Shown here: piece after piece, positions 26,928 to 36,710 of the stretch
Position numbering within the stretch: the first letter of the stretch is position 1
Layout of the letters: the number at the start of each line of letters is the position of its first letter
Origin: Marininema halotolerans
GTDB taxonomy: Bacteria; Bacillota; Bacilli; Thermoactinomycetales; DSM-45169
Direction: 5' to 3'
NCBI RefSeq assembly: GCF_900116235.1
Contig: NZ_FPAA01000009.1
Span: 108,990 to 172,989 of the forward strand
DNA: 64,000 nt
The notes under the pieces: model-generated
Told to the model about the DNA's origin: nothing
The model's input: the letters and a program-made list of their open reading frames with translations, nothing else
Database searches by the model: none
Program-made: the position numbers and the translations under genes

Positions 26928-29900
26928 TCTCATAAGCTCCTTTCGTTTTGGGAACCGCCTCATATTGTACCAGAAACTGTTCCAACATTTCTAGACCCTT
27001 CACGGGTGCTAATCCTTTAATCCGAAAGACTACACCAATGCGTTTACCCGAAGAAAGCCTTACTCTCCCTGGGAATTCCTGAGCAATTCGGAACAACTTT
27101 TGTCCATCCACAACCTCATTTTGGCTTGGATGAAATTTCAAATGAATCTCTTTACCTTCTTGTTTGATCTCCTCCACATGGTACCGAATTGCATAGGCAC
27201 GGATCTTTGCCACACGCAACAAATTAATGACGAATTGGGGAAGGTCTCCAAAACGATCTTCAATTTCTTCTTCAAGATCGCGAACCTCTTCGAGGGTACG
27301 AACACCACGAATTTTTTTATAGATTTCGATCTTTTGCTTCTCATCTCCGATATATTCGGAAGGAAGATAGGCATCTGCCTCTAACTCGATCTCGGGATCC
27401 TTTGGTTTCTCTTCTTCCTTCTCCCCTTGTTGCTCTGCAATGGCTTCCTTCAGCATTTGTGTATACAATTCAAATCCAACGGAGGCAATATGACCATGTT
27501 GTTCGGCACCGAGAAGGTTCCCAGCTCCTCGTATCGTCAAATCACGCATCGCAATTTTGAATCCCGATCCCAGTTCGGTAAATTCTTTGATGGCTTGTAA
27601 GCGTTTCTCAGCGGTCTCGGACAATACCTTATCCCTTTGATAAGTAAAGTACGAATACGCGATACGATTGGAACGCCCGACTCGCCCACGAAGCTGATAC
27701 AACTGAGATAATCCCATTTTATCCGCATCGTAAATAATCAACGTGTTGACGTTAGGGATATCCACCCCAGTTTCAATAATGGTGGTACTGACGAGTACAT
27801 CATACTCCCCATCTAAGAAGTCAAGCATCACTTTTTCAAGCTCCGTCTCCGCCATCTGTCCATGGGCCACCGCAATCCGAGCATCCGGCACTAACATCCG
27901 TATCGAGTCCGCCATTTGATCAATATTTTGTACTTGATTATAAAGGAAGTACACCTGTCCTCCCCGAGCCATTTCACGCTCAACCGCTTCCCGTACCAAC
28001 GCAGCTGAGTATTCAAGAACATAGGTTTGAACAGGAAACCGATTTTCTGGAGGCGTTTCAATTACAGAAAGATCTCGCACACCCATCATGGACATATGTA
28101 GGGTACGTGGAATTGGAGTTGCAGTCAAAGTGAGTACATCGATATTATTCTTGATTTGTTTAACTTTTTCCTTGTGCTTCACGCCAAATCGTTGCTCTTC
28201 ATCCACGATTAAGAGTCCTAAGTCCTTGTACACCACATCTTTTGACAAAAGACGGTGGGTACCGATGAGGATATCAACGGTTCCTTCTTTCATTCCTTTA
28301 ATGGCATCTTTTTGCTCTTTTCTTGTGCGAAAACGGGATAATACTCGAATTTCCACAGGGAAGTCAGCAAAGCGCTCCTTAAAGGTTTCATAATGCTGTT
28401 GCGCCAGAATCGTTGTTGGGACAAGTACGGCTACTTGCTTTCCTTCCATGGTTGCTTTAAAAGCGGCACGAATGGCTACCTCCGTTTTTCCATATCCCAC
28501 GTCTCCACACAACAGTCGATCCATCGGTTGTTCCTTTTCCATGTCCCCTTTAATCTCGTCAATGGAACGGAGTTGATCCTCGGTTTCTTCATACGGAAAT
28601 AACGCGTCAAATTCACGTTGATAAGCGGTATCCTTTGCAAAGGAATATCCCTTCGCCTGTTGGCGTTCCGCATACAATTTAATGAGATCTTCTGCGATAT
28701 CTTCCACAGAAGAACGCACTTTATTTTTTACTTTGCTCCATTCACTACCGCCTAAGCTATATACTTTCGGGGTTTTCTCTTCACTTCCAAGATACTTTTG
28801 TACTTGATCAATCTGTTCAATGGGAACATACAATTTGTCATTTCCGGCGTACTGCACCAACATATAATCCTTGTGCATTCCACCTACATGGAGCGTCTCA
28901 ATTCCCGCATAACGCCCAATCCCGTGATTCACATGAACCACGAAATCTCCTACTTTTAACTCCTGATAATTCTTGATTTTTTCTGCATGATCGATTTTTG
29001 CCGGTCGTGAAGTGCGACGTTGTTTTTGTGTAAAAACTTCCCCTTCACTTACAACCACCAATTTTGCAGAACCAAGCTCAAATCCACTGGCAAGAGCGCC
29101 AACATGAATCACGGGCTTCCCTGGACTTAGAATCCCAGGCTTACTTAGGGTAATCCCCATATCATAGTCCTGTAGCACCCGCTCCAAACGTTCAGCACGT
29201 TCTTTGGTTGAAGCTGTAAACAGGACTCGGGTATCCGTCTTCACCCATCGATCCCACTCGGATTTTAATACATGCATTTGTCCATGAAACTGTTGCATTC
29301 CTCGACAAACAAACTGAACAATATTTTGAGGCTGAGTGCCACTCGTCTGACGCATAAACAGCGATAGATAAATGCGAGGGTGATCATGTTCACCCAAGAA
29401 CTCCTCAAAGGTTCGTGCTAGCTTTAACTGAGGTAAATATTCTCCTTGTTGCAGCAAGGCAACGGTAAATTCATCTTCCTCGCGATCCATTTGCTTAGCT
29501 GATTCTTGTATCCGACCTGGTTCATCCAACACCCAACAAGTATCGGGAGGGAGATAGTCGACCAAGCTTTCGTGATTAGGATAAATCCGACTAATATATT
29601 TATAAATTCCGGTAAACATATTTCCCGCTTTTAATTGTTCGATGTCCCAAGTGATTTTTTCTGTCAACTTGGCCTTGATATCCGGATCTTTTACTTTGGT
29701 CAGTCGATCAGCAAGTAATGATTCCACTTCATCCCCTGCTTGATAGAGGGTGTCCGCATCGGCAAACAGTTCACGGGCAGGAGGAATCTCGACCGTTTGC
29801 CATTTATCCTTGGAACGCTGATCTCCAACCGAAAATGGACGAATGGAGTCGACTTCATCATCAAACCACTCAATGCGAACAGGATCGCTAAAAGAAGCCG

Positions 29901-30453
29901 GATATAAATCGAGAATGCCTCCCCGAAGGCTAAATTCTCCAGACTTTTCTACCATGTCAACTCGTTCATACCCCACATGAACCAAATGTTCTAAGAGGGA
30001 TTCAATCGGTTGTACTTCACCAACCGTTAACGTCCGATGACTCTTTGCAATCAGTTCGCGCGGAGGAAATAATTTCCTTACCCCAGCATAAGGCACGACA
30101 AAGATCCCCGAAAACCCCTTTGCGAGCCGGGAAAGGACATGGATACGATCGTGTAGTGTTTCAGAACTATCCAGGGCAATCTCGGTGGCAACCAATTCAT
30201 TCGCAGGGTATAATAGCACCTGCTCTCGTGGTAGCAACTCATACAGATCTTCGACTGCTTTTTGCGCCTGGTTTAAGTTATGGGTTACTAACATGATCGG
30301 TCGATTTGTCTCTTTATGGAGAGAAGCAAGATACAAAAGACGGGCAGTCCCTGTCAATCCCACAACGAGCTGTTCCTTCAGCCCTTTCTCTAGCGCAGCT
30401 GACGTCGTCTGAAAATCCTTGTCACGCCGGAAGAGTTGAACTAACGTTTCCAC
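26914..30453 (-). CDS. mfd: Transcription-repair coupling factor Mfd
   Basis: Mfd displaces RNA polymerase stalled at DNA lesions and recruits UvrA. The 1179-residue protein has the UvrB-homology N-terminus, the RNA-polymerase interaction domain (VGDFVVHVNHGIGRYAGIET near residue 500) and RecG-like helicase domains. Helicase motifs include GDVGYGKTEVA (Walker A, near 650), VDEEQRFG and QLRGRVGRS. The C-terminal TRCF domain is complete. The start is a GTG with GGGAGGAG upstream. It lies between fin and the PrsA-like gene. Confidence 0.98.
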   Translation of the reverse strand: METLVQLFRRDKDFQTTSAALEKGLKEQLVVGLTGTARLLYLASLHKETNRPIMLVTHNLNQAQKAVEDLYELLPREQVLLYPANELVATEIALDSSETLHDRIHVLSRLAKGFSGIFVVPYAGVRKLFPPRELIAKSHRTLTVGEVQPIESLLEHLVHVGYERVDMVEKSGEFSLRGGILDLYPASFSDPVRIEWFDDEVDSIRPFSVGDQRSKDKWQTVEIPPARELFADADTLYQAGDEVESLLADRLTKVKDPDIKAKLTEKITWDIEQLKAGNMFTGIYKYISRIYPNHESLVDYLPPDTCWVLDEPGRIQESAKQMDREEDEFTVALLQQGEYLPQLKLARTFEEFLGEHDHPRIYLSLFMRQTSGTQPQNIVQFVCRGMQQFHGQMHVLKSEWDRWVKTDTRVLFTASTKERAERLERVLQDYDMGITLSKPGILSPGKPVIHVGALASGFELGSAKLVVVSEGEVFTQKQRRTSRPAKIDHAEKIKNYQELKVGDFVVHVNHGIGRYAGIETLHVGGMHKDYMLVQYAGNDKLYVPIEQIDQVQKYLGSEEKTPKVYSLGGSEWSKVKNKVRSSVEDIAEDLIKLYAERQQAKGYSFAKDTAYQREFDALFPYEETEDQLRSIDEIKGDMEKEQPMDRLLCGDVGYGKTEVAIRAAFKATMEGKQVAVLVPTTILAQQHYETFKERFADFPVEIRVLSRFRTRKEQKDAIKGMKEGTVDILIGTHRLLSKDVVYKDLGLLIVDEEQRFGVKHKEKVKQIKNNIDVLTLTATPIPRTLHMSMMGVRDLSVIETPPENRFPVQTYVLEYSAALVREAVEREMARGGQVYFLYNQVQNIDQMADSIRMLVPDARIAVAHGQMAETELEKVMLDFLDGEYDVLVSTTIIETGVDIPNVNTLIIYDADKMGLSQLYQLRGRVGRSNRIAYSYFTYQRDKVLSETAEKRLQAIKEFTELGSGFKIAMRDLTIRGAGNLLGAEQHGHIASVGFELYTQMLKEAIAEQQGEKEEEKPKDPEIELEADAYLPSEYIGDEKQKIEIYKKIRGVRTLEEVRDLEEEIEDRFGDLPQFVINLLRVAKIRAYAIRYHVEEIKQEGKEIHLKFHPSQNEVVDGQKLFRIAQEFPGRVRLSSGKRIGVVFRIKGLAPVKGLEMLEQFLVQYEAVPKTKGAYENATY

Positions 30454-30772
30454 GTTACCCTCTCCTCCCTTCTTTGATTAACCGCATTTTTCTATCATGA
30501 GTGCTTGTTAGAATGGATCAAGGACACCCCTTCACGAAAACATCTTTAGGGTTACTATACATCCCGTTCACCAACGATCACCTATGCCAACGCCACAAAA
30601 ACATGATCCATTGATCCAAAAGCCTACCATAGCACAATTATTCCCTTTAAAACCTACGTGAGCGTCATCGATATTAAACACAAAAGAAGCCTCAGCTAGG
30701 GACAGCTAAAGCTGTTCGCACCAACCCTTGGCGAACATATCTCGCTTCCAACCGTACGTGTTTAGACATACG
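30454..30772. other. Intergenic region between fin and mfd
   Basis: No gene is supported. It holds a 14-bp palindrome ACAGCT-AA-AGCTGT near 30705-30718, followed by a TTCGC/GCGAA pairing near 30718-30738. No convincing promoter for mfd was found. Confidence 0.5.
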
Positions 30773-30793
30773 AAAACGCCCACTTCGGGGCGA
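30773..30793 (-). terminator. Terminator of fin
   Basis: A short CGCCC/GGGCG stem with a 6-base loop is followed by TTTTCG on the minus strand, 23 bp after the fin stop codon. Confidence 0.65.
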
Positions 30794-30815
30794 CGATGAT
30801 TGGGTCTACCCTCTT

Positions 30816-31046
30816 TCATTGAAGAGGACTGGATAGCAAGGATAGTTCTGGATTGTTTTCAAGCATTTCTTGGCAGGTTTCACAAATGACCCGAACCGAT
30901 GCATCACCTTTAGCATCATACGATATTATATCCTGCCGTTCATCAGGGGTCAACCAATGAAAGCCCAGCTGCATCTCTGTTACCTGATCATTATTAATCC
31001 GACCAATTTGGACATTACAACACCGACAAGTGTAGATTACAGCCAT
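30816..31046 (-). CDS. fin: Anti-sigma-F factor Fin
   Basis: Fin (YabK) helps the forespore switch from sigma-F to sigma-G. The 76-residue product has two zinc-ribbon knuckles, YTCRCCNVQIG at the N-terminus and VICETCQE near residue 56, and the family core TEMQLGFHWLTPDERQDII. The open frame is much longer upstream, but the ATG at 31044-31046 gives the family N-terminus and has GGAGG ten bases before it. The mfd neighbour matches B. subtilis. Confidence 0.92.
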   Translation of the reverse strand: MAVIYTCRCCNVQIGRINNDQVTEMQLGFHWLTPDERQDIISYDAKGDASVRVICETCQEMLENNPELSLLSSPLQ

Positions 31047-31188
31047 CCGATGCCAACCTCCTGCGCCATATTCTGTAACAGTATTGCCGACAGGGGGGAA
31101 AACATGCATCACCCACCCCCTTTTGATATCCTGTATGGAGGGCACGATAAAAGTCATCCACTCCACCAATGAAGAAAGGAACATCATT

Positions 31189-32160
31189 GTGAAGATCGGC
31201 ATCGGATATCGCACACTAAAAACGGCCTTAGGAGCAACCCTTGCAATTGCTACAGCCCAATTTTTTGATTTGCAATTTTACGCCTCTGCTGGGATCCTAA
31301 CGATCTTATGTGTAAAAGAGTCGCGAAAACGATCCCTGGTGAATGCATGGGAACGCATGTTATCCTGTGTGCTTGGTCTTGGAATCGCCGCTTTGCTCTT
31401 TACCATCATCGGTTACTATCCCATTACCGTAGGCATCGTGATCTTAACGATGATTCCACTACTTTTGCAACTGAAGGCAGAGGAAGGTTTAGTTACCAGT
31501 GTTGTAGTGATTTTGCATTTATATACCCTTGAAAAAATTACCCCCTCCATCATATTTAATGAGATCCTTATTGTTATCATTGGAATTGGCTTTGCCCTCA
31601 TTATGAACCTCTACATGCCAAACAATGAAAAAACATTGGTTTCCTATCGAAATCAAATTGAAGCCAATTTTCAACTAATCTTTAAAGAGTTTTCCCGCTT
31701 CCTCAGAGAAGGCGATATGAATTGGGATGGACGAGAAATTACAGAAACCAGCCAGCTTCTTGTTACCGCGCGAAGATTGGCAATGACAGAAGTGGAAAAT
31801 CGCTTACAACTCGATGAAGATTTTTATGTGCGTTACTTTCATATGCGCCAAAAACAATTTGCTGTGATTGAACGGGTCATGGGAATTATTTCCCGTCTTG
31901 ATCGTACCTGTACACAAGGGCAAACCATCGCCCAATTTCTTGATGAATTGGGCGATGCGATTCATCCTGGCAACACCGCCCCCCACTACTTAAAGGAACT
32001 CGAAGCCATGCGAGAACAATTTCGCGATTCTCCTCTACCCACTTCCCGCAGGGAATTTGAAACCCGCGCGGCCCTCTATCAATTTGTACACGAAATTCGA
32101 CAATACCTGATCATCAAAAAAAATCTAACGCCTCCCACATCCCCTACAAAGTCATTCTAG
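31189..32160 (+). CDS. Aromatic acid exporter (ArAE/DUF939) family membrane protein
   Basis: The 323-residue product starts with GYRTLKTALGATLAIATAQ, the hallmark of the ArAE_1 family. About five or six transmembrane segments fill the first 140 residues, and a cytoplasmic helical domain of about 180 residues follows. Members are thought to export aromatic carboxylates or similar anions; the substrate here is unknown. I start at the GTG at 31189 with AAAGGA eight bases upstream, because the frame before it runs through the fin control region. It is inserted on the opposite strand between fin and pth. Confidence 0.88.
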   Translation: MKIGIGYRTLKTALGATLAIATAQFFDLQFYASAGILTILCVKESRKRSLVNAWERMLSCVLGLGIAALLFTIIGYYPITVGIVILTMIPLLLQLKAEEGLVTSVVVILHLYTLEKITPSIIFNEILIVIIGIGFALIMNLYMPNNEKTLVSYRNQIEANFQLIFKEFSRFLREGDMNWDGREITETSQLLVTARRLAMTEVENRLQLDEDFYVRYFHMRQKQFAVIERVMGIISRLDRTCTQGQTIAQFLDELGDAIHPGNTAPHYLKELEAMREQFRDSPLPTSRREFETRAALYQFVHEIRQYLIIKKNLTPPTSPTKSF

Positions 32161-32162
32161 GC

Positions 32163-32200
32163 ATAACAAAAGCGACCCCTTGTGTGGTCGCTTTTGTTAT
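32163..32200. terminator. Bidirectional terminator between the exporter and pth
   Basis: A perfect 15-bp stem (core AAAAGCGACC/GGTCGCTTTT) with an 8-base loop ends both convergent genes. It overlaps the last bases of pth. Confidence 0.92.
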
Positions 32201-32760
32201 TTCCCATTAAATCGATTCATGACCTCAATGAAGGGAGTTTCCATCCATTCAGCGATGGCTTCCGTCGCTTGGGAAACCGATTCAGCAACAGGGAGCTCCT
32301 CTTCCTTCCCAAAACGAGAAAGCACATAATCTGAAACAGAGATTGGGTGGGGGGGTCGACCGATCCCAATTTTAATTCGTTTAATTTCCATCGTTCCCAA
32401 AGAAGCAATGAGAGATTTCATTCCATTGTGCCCTCCAGCACTCCCTTTTAGGCGCAAACGGATTTTCCCAACGGGTAGATCCAGATCATCATAAACGATA
32501 ACTAGATCGTCGATATCCCCTTTTAACCAATTTAATGCTGGAGCGACGGATTGACCGGAAAGATTCATGTAAGTCTCGGGTTTAATCAAAACCACTTTTT
32601 CACCACCTACTCGGCCTTCCCCAACCGATGCTTTCCAGCGATCACGATCACAGGGAATCCCCCACTTCTCACTCAGCTGATCCACGACCCAAAAACCAAT
32701 ATTATGGCGAGTTAATGCATATTTAATTCCAGGATTGCCCAATCCAACAATTACTTTCAT
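32197..32760 (-). CDS. pth: Peptidyl-tRNA hydrolase
   Basis: Pth (SpoVC) releases peptides from dropped-off peptidyl-tRNA. The 187-residue protein starts MKVIVGLGNPGIKYALTRHNIGF, with the catalytic His in RHNIGF (near residue 19). It contains PETYMNLSG, VYDDLDLP (near residue 92) and GSAGGHNGMKS. GGGAGG stands seven bases before the ATG. It follows ctc as in B. subtilis. Confidence 0.97.
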   Translation of the reverse strand: MKVIVGLGNPGIKYALTRHNIGFWVVDQLSEKWGIPCDRDRWKASVGEGRVGGEKVVLIKPETYMNLSGQSVAPALNWLKGDIDDLVIVYDDLDLPVGKIRLRLKGSAGGHNGMKSLIASLGTMEIKRIKIGIGRPPHPISVSDYVLSRFGKEEELPVAESVSQATEAIAEWMETPFIEVMNRFNGK

Positions 32761-32806
32761 AAACCATCCTCCCTATCCATCATCGATTTTACTATAACGA
32801 CACGCA

Positions 32807-32838
32807 AGGAAGGGTGCAACTTTCGTTGCACCCTTCCT
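32807..32838 (-). terminator. Strong hairpin downstream of ctc
   Basis: AGGAAGGGTGCAA and TTGCACCCTTCCT form a 13-bp perfect stem with a 6-base loop between ctc and pth. There is no T tract, so it may be a processing or stability element rather than a full terminator. Confidence 0.5.
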
Positions 32839-32884
32839 GGTAATGCCCTCTTTCCTCGTATCCTTTGGCCTCTGAGTTGAGCTA

Positions 32885-33535
32885 TTAATCTTCTTTTTCC
32901 TCAGCATCCTCATCAGCACCGGCTTCATCCTGAGTGGCATCAGCTGCTGCTGCTTCATCCAGCGCTTCCGCTTCGGCTTCTTGCTCCACCTGTGGAGGCA
33001 GAATGGAAGCAATCACTTCCTCAGCTTCAGACAAGACTTCAACCTGAGCAGGGACCTGTAGGTCTCCTACCGATACGGAATCCCCAATGGCTAGCTCGCT
33101 AATATCATAGCTAATTCCATCCGGTATATGCTCCGGTAGGCAACGGATGTGAACCGTCCGTGCCTGATGTTGCAAAATCCCACCCTCTTTAACGCCGGTG
33201 GCTTCTCCTTCTAAGTGAATACCAATTTCGGTATCGATAGGTTCCTTCATATTAACAATCTTAAAATCCACATGAATGATCCGGTCTTTCAATCGGTCCC
33301 GTTGTAGTTCACTGATCATAACGTTGTGCTTATTGCCCTCCAGTTCGAGATCGATCACAGAAGCAGTACCCTGCCGTTGTAAGATACGGATCAATTCACC
33401 CATATCCATATCAACGGTTGTATTCTCCTGATTATATCCATACACGACTCCTGGGACGCGTCCTTCCTCACGAAGCTTTCTTAGCACAGACCTTGGACGA
33501 CTTTCACGACGTTTTACAGCAAATTGTTGAGCCAT
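32885..33535 (-). CDS. ctc: 50S ribosomal protein bL25/general stress protein Ctc
   Basis: The 216-residue protein has an N-terminal L25 domain that binds 5S rRNA (FAVKRRESRPRSVLRKLREEGRVPGVVYG) and the Ctc/TL5 C-terminal beta domain. A long acidic Ala/Glu/Asp tail covers about the last 40 residues. The frame extends 12 codons further, but AAGGAGG lies eleven bases before the ATG at 33533-33535, and MAQQFAVKRRE is the expected start. In B. subtilis ctc is sigma-B-controlled; I saw no such promoter here. Confidence 0.95.
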   Translation of the reverse strand: MAQQFAVKRRESRPRSVLRKLREEGRVPGVVYGYNQENTTVDMDMGELIRILQRQGTASVIDLELEGNKHNVMISELQRDRLKDRIIHVDFKIVNMKEPIDTEIGIHLEGEATGVKEGGILQHQARTVHIRCLPEHIPDGISYDISELAIGDSVSVGDLQVPAQVEVLSEAEEVIASILPPQVEQEAEAEALDEAAAADATQDEAGADEDAEEKED

Positions 33536-33779
33536 CGGTACAATGTCCTCCTTGTGTGAATGAGAGTTCACTCATATCGTTAAGGTTTTCTGACCAAATG
33601 AGCTCTGCCAACCGGTTCCTAAAATATGAAATCCTGATCACCCAATATCCTGGAAGGTGAGACTTTCATAAGGATTCCTCGTATGGAACCGATCACTCCC
33701 TTATGAACTACTCTTCCCTTCCATGAGTTAGCTAAACCTCACCATCCAAGACGTCAAGTATCACGAAAACTCCCATCGA

Positions 33780-34730
33780 TTAATCAAATAGCTTACTTAC
33801 GGATAACTCCTCGTGCACACGAATAATCGCTTCCCCAATCAAGGGCGCGACTGATAATACTTTCACTTTGTCCAGTTGTTTTTCTTCTGGCAGTGGAATG
33901 GTGTTTGTAATTACCATTTCTTTGATGTTAGCATCCCGAATCCGATCAATTGCCGGACCAGAAAATACTGGATGCGTACAACATGCGTATACTTCTTCTG
34001 CTCCATAATCCAATAATGCATTAGCAGCAAGGGAAATTGTCCCTGCTGTATCGATAATATCATCGATGATGATCGCTTTTTTCCCTTGAACATCGCCAAC
34101 GATATTCATCACTTCAGCGACATTCGGTTCTGGACGTCGTTTATCAATAATGGCAATCGGGGAGCCTAAACGCTCTGCCAATTTACGTGCACGAATAACG
34201 CCTCCATGGTCTGGAGAGACCACGACAACGTCCCGTAGATTTTTTTGGAGAAAATACTCACCCAAAATTGGTACACCAAGCAGGTGATCCACAGGGATAT
34301 CAAAAAATCCCTGAATTTGCGTAGCATGCAGATCCATTGTAATAATTCGATCGGCCCCTGCTGTTTCAATCAAATTGGCAACCAATTTGGAGGTAATCGG
34401 ATCACGTGCGCGAGTTTTCCGATCCTGACGCGCATATCCATAATAGGGCATCACAACATTAATCGTGCGAGCAGAAGCTCTTTTCAGCGCGTCGACCATC
34501 ACTAACAATTCCATTAAGTGTTGGTTAACGGGGTGGGAAGTCGACTGTATGACATATACATCGGACCCACGGACACTTTCATCCAGTCGGACATGAATCT
34601 CCCCGTCACTGAATTTCCCTACGACGGCATCGCCAAGGGGTACCCCGATGTGATCAGCGATTTGCTGAGCGAGCACCGGATTTGAATTACAGCTAAATAC
34701 ATGCAAGCGCGTCTGTCTGACTGTGGACAT
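33780..34730 (-). CDS. prs: Ribose-phosphate pyrophosphokinase
   Basis: Prs makes PRPP from ribose 5-phosphate and ATP for nucleotide, histidine and tryptophan synthesis. The 316-residue protein has the flexible-loop and ATP region [25 protein letters not shown] (near residue 95), the divalent-metal site [14 protein letters not shown] (near 128) and the PRPP-binding [13 protein letters not shown] (near 217). Length is normal. It follows glmU as in B. subtilis (gcaD-prs). Confidence 0.98.
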   Translation of the reverse strand: MSTVRQTRLHVFSCNSNPVLAQQIADHIGVPLGDAVVGKFSDGEIHVRLDESVRGSDVYVIQSTSHPVNQHLMELLVMVDALKRASARTINVVMPYYGYARQDRKTRARDPITSKLVANLIETAGADRIITMDLHATQIQGFFDIPVDHLLGVPILGEYFLQKNLRDVVVVSPDHGGVIRARKLAERLGSPIAIIDKRRPEPNVAEVMNIVGDVQGKKAIIIDDIIDTAGTISLAANALLDYGAEEVYACCTHPVFSGPAIDRIRDANIKEMVITNTIPLPEEKQLDKVKVLSVAPLIGEAIIRVHEELSVSKLFD

Positions 34731-34757
34731 CGTAGATCCAACCCTCCAAAAGTGGCG

Positions 34758-36143
34758 TTATTCTTTGCCTTCTCGTTTCTTTTTTAATCGACTTGCATAA
34801 TTCTCTTTATTGGTTTGTCGCTCACGAGCAACAGCAAGAGCATCTGCTGGGACATTCTTTGTCACAGTAGAACCTGCTGCTACAAAGCCACCTTTACCCA
34901 CGGTAACAGGGGCAACCAAGTTCACATTGCATCCAATAAACGCGTCATCTTCAACAACGGTACGATGTTTTTTCGAGCCATCATAATTGACTGTGATCGA
35001 CCCACAACTAAAGTTGACATGTTTGCCTACATCCGCATCGCCCACATAACTGAGGTGAGGAATTTTGCTCCCTTCACCGAGGCGAGCATTTTTCATTTCA
35101 GCAAAGGCGCCCACTTTTGAGCCTTTTTCAAGATGACTGCTTGGTCTTAGATAGGAAAAGGGACCGACAGTCACTTCACTCTCTAATGTAGCCTGATCGA
35201 CAACTGAATAAGAAATTTTCGTCCCATCGGCAATCCTCACATTGCTTAGGTCCACTTGAGGACCTACTTCACAAACAGAACCGATGTGGGTATTCCCACG
35301 CAAATAAGTGCCAGGATGAATGGTTGTGTCCGCCCCGATAACCACATCCGTATCGATATAGGTATGGTTAGGATCAATCACCGTTACACCATTTCTCATG
35401 TGGTTTTCCAAAATTCGTTGACGCATCATCTTCTCTGCTTGAGCCAGTTGAACACGATCGTTTACCCCTTGTGCTTCATTGGGATCAGCGATCGTCACGG
35501 CTCCAATCTTCTCGCCTTCCTTATGAAGGATGGCAATCAGATCGGGGAGATAGTATTCCCCTTGTGCATTATTATTGCCAACTTGTTCAAGGGCACGCCA
35601 AAGCTTCTGATTATCGAAACAAAAAGTTCCGGTATTCACCTCCGAAACCTTCCGTTCTTCATCAGTTGCATCTTTGTGCTCGACTACCCGATCTACACTG
35701 CCATCCGCTTGTCGAATGACGCGTCCATATCCCGTCGGATCAGCCAAGTTCGCTGTTAAAATCGTAGCAGCTGACCCTAGTTCTTGGTGTTGAGATACCA
35801 CATGCTCCAAAGTGGTTTGAGAAAAGAGAGGATGATCCCCATTGAGGACTAATGTGATTCCATCTTTCCCTTCCAATTTGGTGCGAGCTTGCATAACTGC
35901 ATGTGCGGTACCCAACTGTTCTTCTTGGAGGGCAAAATGAACCCGATTCTTCAAGTGTGCCTGAATGGACTCAGCATCATGACCGATAATCACAACCGTT
36001 TCACTAACACCCATCTTTGTCAGATGATCTGTCAAGTGATCGATCATCGGTTTGCCGCAGACCGGATGTAAAACTTTATGCCGGGTAGACTTCATGCGCG
36101 TCCCTTTTCCGGCTGCCAGAACAACAGCAAACACATTTCTCAT
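34758..36143 (-). CDS. glmU: Bifunctional UDP-GlcNAc pyrophosphorylase/glucosamine-1-phosphate acetyltransferase
   Basis: GlmU makes UDP-GlcNAc for peptidoglycan. The N-terminal uridyltransferase has LAAGKGTRMKS (near residue 9) and LNGDHPLF (near 100). The C-terminal half is a left-handed beta helix of hexapeptide repeats with the acetyl-CoA-binding region near SCGSITVNYDG and AAGSTVT. The open frame runs 61 codons further upstream through non-homologous sequence. The ATG at 36141-36143 gives the family N-terminus and 461 residues, with a G-rich ribosome binding site about eleven bases before it. Confidence 0.97.
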   Translation of the reverse strand: MRNVFAVVLAAGKGTRMKSTRHKVLHPVCGKPMIDHLTDHLTKMGVSETVVIIGHDAESIQAHLKNRVHFALQEEQLGTAHAVMQARTKLEGKDGITLVLNGDHPLFSQTTLEHVVSQHQELGSAATILTANLADPTGYGRVIRQADGSVDRVVEHKDATDEERKVSEVNTGTFCFDNQKLWRALEQVGNNNAQGEYYLPDLIAILHKEGEKIGAVTIADPNEAQGVNDRVQLAQAEKMMRQRILENHMRNGVTVIDPNHTYIDTDVVIGADTTIHPGTYLRGNTHIGSVCEVGPQVDLSNVRIADGTKISYSVVDQATLESEVTVGPFSYLRPSSHLEKGSKVGAFAEMKNARLGEGSKIPHLSYVGDADVGKHVNFSCGSITVNYDGSKKHRTVVEDDAFIGCNVNLVAPVTVGKGGFVAAGSTVTKNVPADALAVARERQTNKENYASRLKKKREGKE

Positions 36144-36268
36144 TTGAAGAGAAGCCCCCCTAAAAGTCTCTGAAAAACTCCACAACCGACTATATCCCAA
36201 AGGGGTCTGCAATGCAAGATGAGCATTTGTGAAGGGTTTTCCTATTAAACCATAAATAGGTATGGGTA

Positions 36269-36294
36269 GAAACAAGCGGAAGAGGGGCCTCCGC
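36269..36294 (-). terminator. Weak terminator-like hairpin after spoVG
   Basis: GCGGA and TCCGC pair around a G-rich loop, and TTGTTTC follows on the minus strand. The stem is short; some read-through into glmU would be expected. Confidence 0.4.
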
Positions 36295-36309
36295 CCGGGA
36301 ACGCAATCA

Positions 36310-36609
36310 TTACACTGCGTTTCCACCTAATGCAGAATTTAGCCCCTCTTCCTCACTGCCGGCTCGGCGATATTCTTCTAAAACTGCCATCTCAATTTTT
36401 TCCCGGGAATCAGGGGATATCGGATGTGCAATGTCTCGAAACTCCCCGTCAGGCCGACGCTTACTGGGCATCGCAACAAACATACCATTATTCCCATCAA
36501 TTACACGAATATCATGGACTACAAATTCCCCATCGAGCGTAATGGACGCGATTGCACGCATACGGCCTTCGCGACTCACTCGACGTAGACGAACATCCGT
36601 AATTTCCAA
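36310..36609 (-). CDS. spoVG: Septation/sporulation regulator SpoVG
   Basis: SpoVG is a small DNA/RNA-binding regulator that affects asymmetric septation and many surface genes. The 99-residue protein is nearly identical to the family core: [56 protein letters not shown]. The start is a TTG at 36607-36609, fixed by homology ([11 protein letters not shown] in B. subtilis), with GGTGGTG seven bases upstream. A sigma-H-type promoter lies just before it. Confidence 0.97.
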   Translation of the reverse strand: MEITDVRLRRVSREGRMRAIASITLDGEFVVHDIRVIDGNNGMFVAMPSKRRPDGEFRDIAHPISPDSREKIEMAVLEEYRRAGSEEEGLNSALGGNAV

Positions 36610-36650
36610 CCTGGTTCACCACCCATTTCCAGAAAGGATGTATTTCACAT

Positions 36651-36677
36651 ATTCTCTGCAAAGGGTGAATTTCCTTC
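36651..36677 (-). promoter_or_regulatory. Sigma-H-type promoter of spoVG
   Basis: GAAGGAAAT (36669-36677) and AGAGAAT (36651-36657) are 11 bp apart on the minus strand. This fits RnAGGAwWW, 11-12 bp, RnnGAAT. The spoVG promoter of B. subtilis is a classic sigma-H promoter, so element and gene agree. The leader would be about 35 nt. Confidence 0.7.
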
Positions 36678-36710
36678 AAGATCTTCCCATTCAGCTTAAA
36701 TTTTTTGCGC

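Noticed and set aside
26914..26963. Longer start of the PrsA-like lipoprotein at 26963
   Set aside because: The extra residues would precede the signal sequence with RRFPKRKEL and have no ribosome binding site, whereas AAAGGAG is correctly placed for the ATG at 26927.
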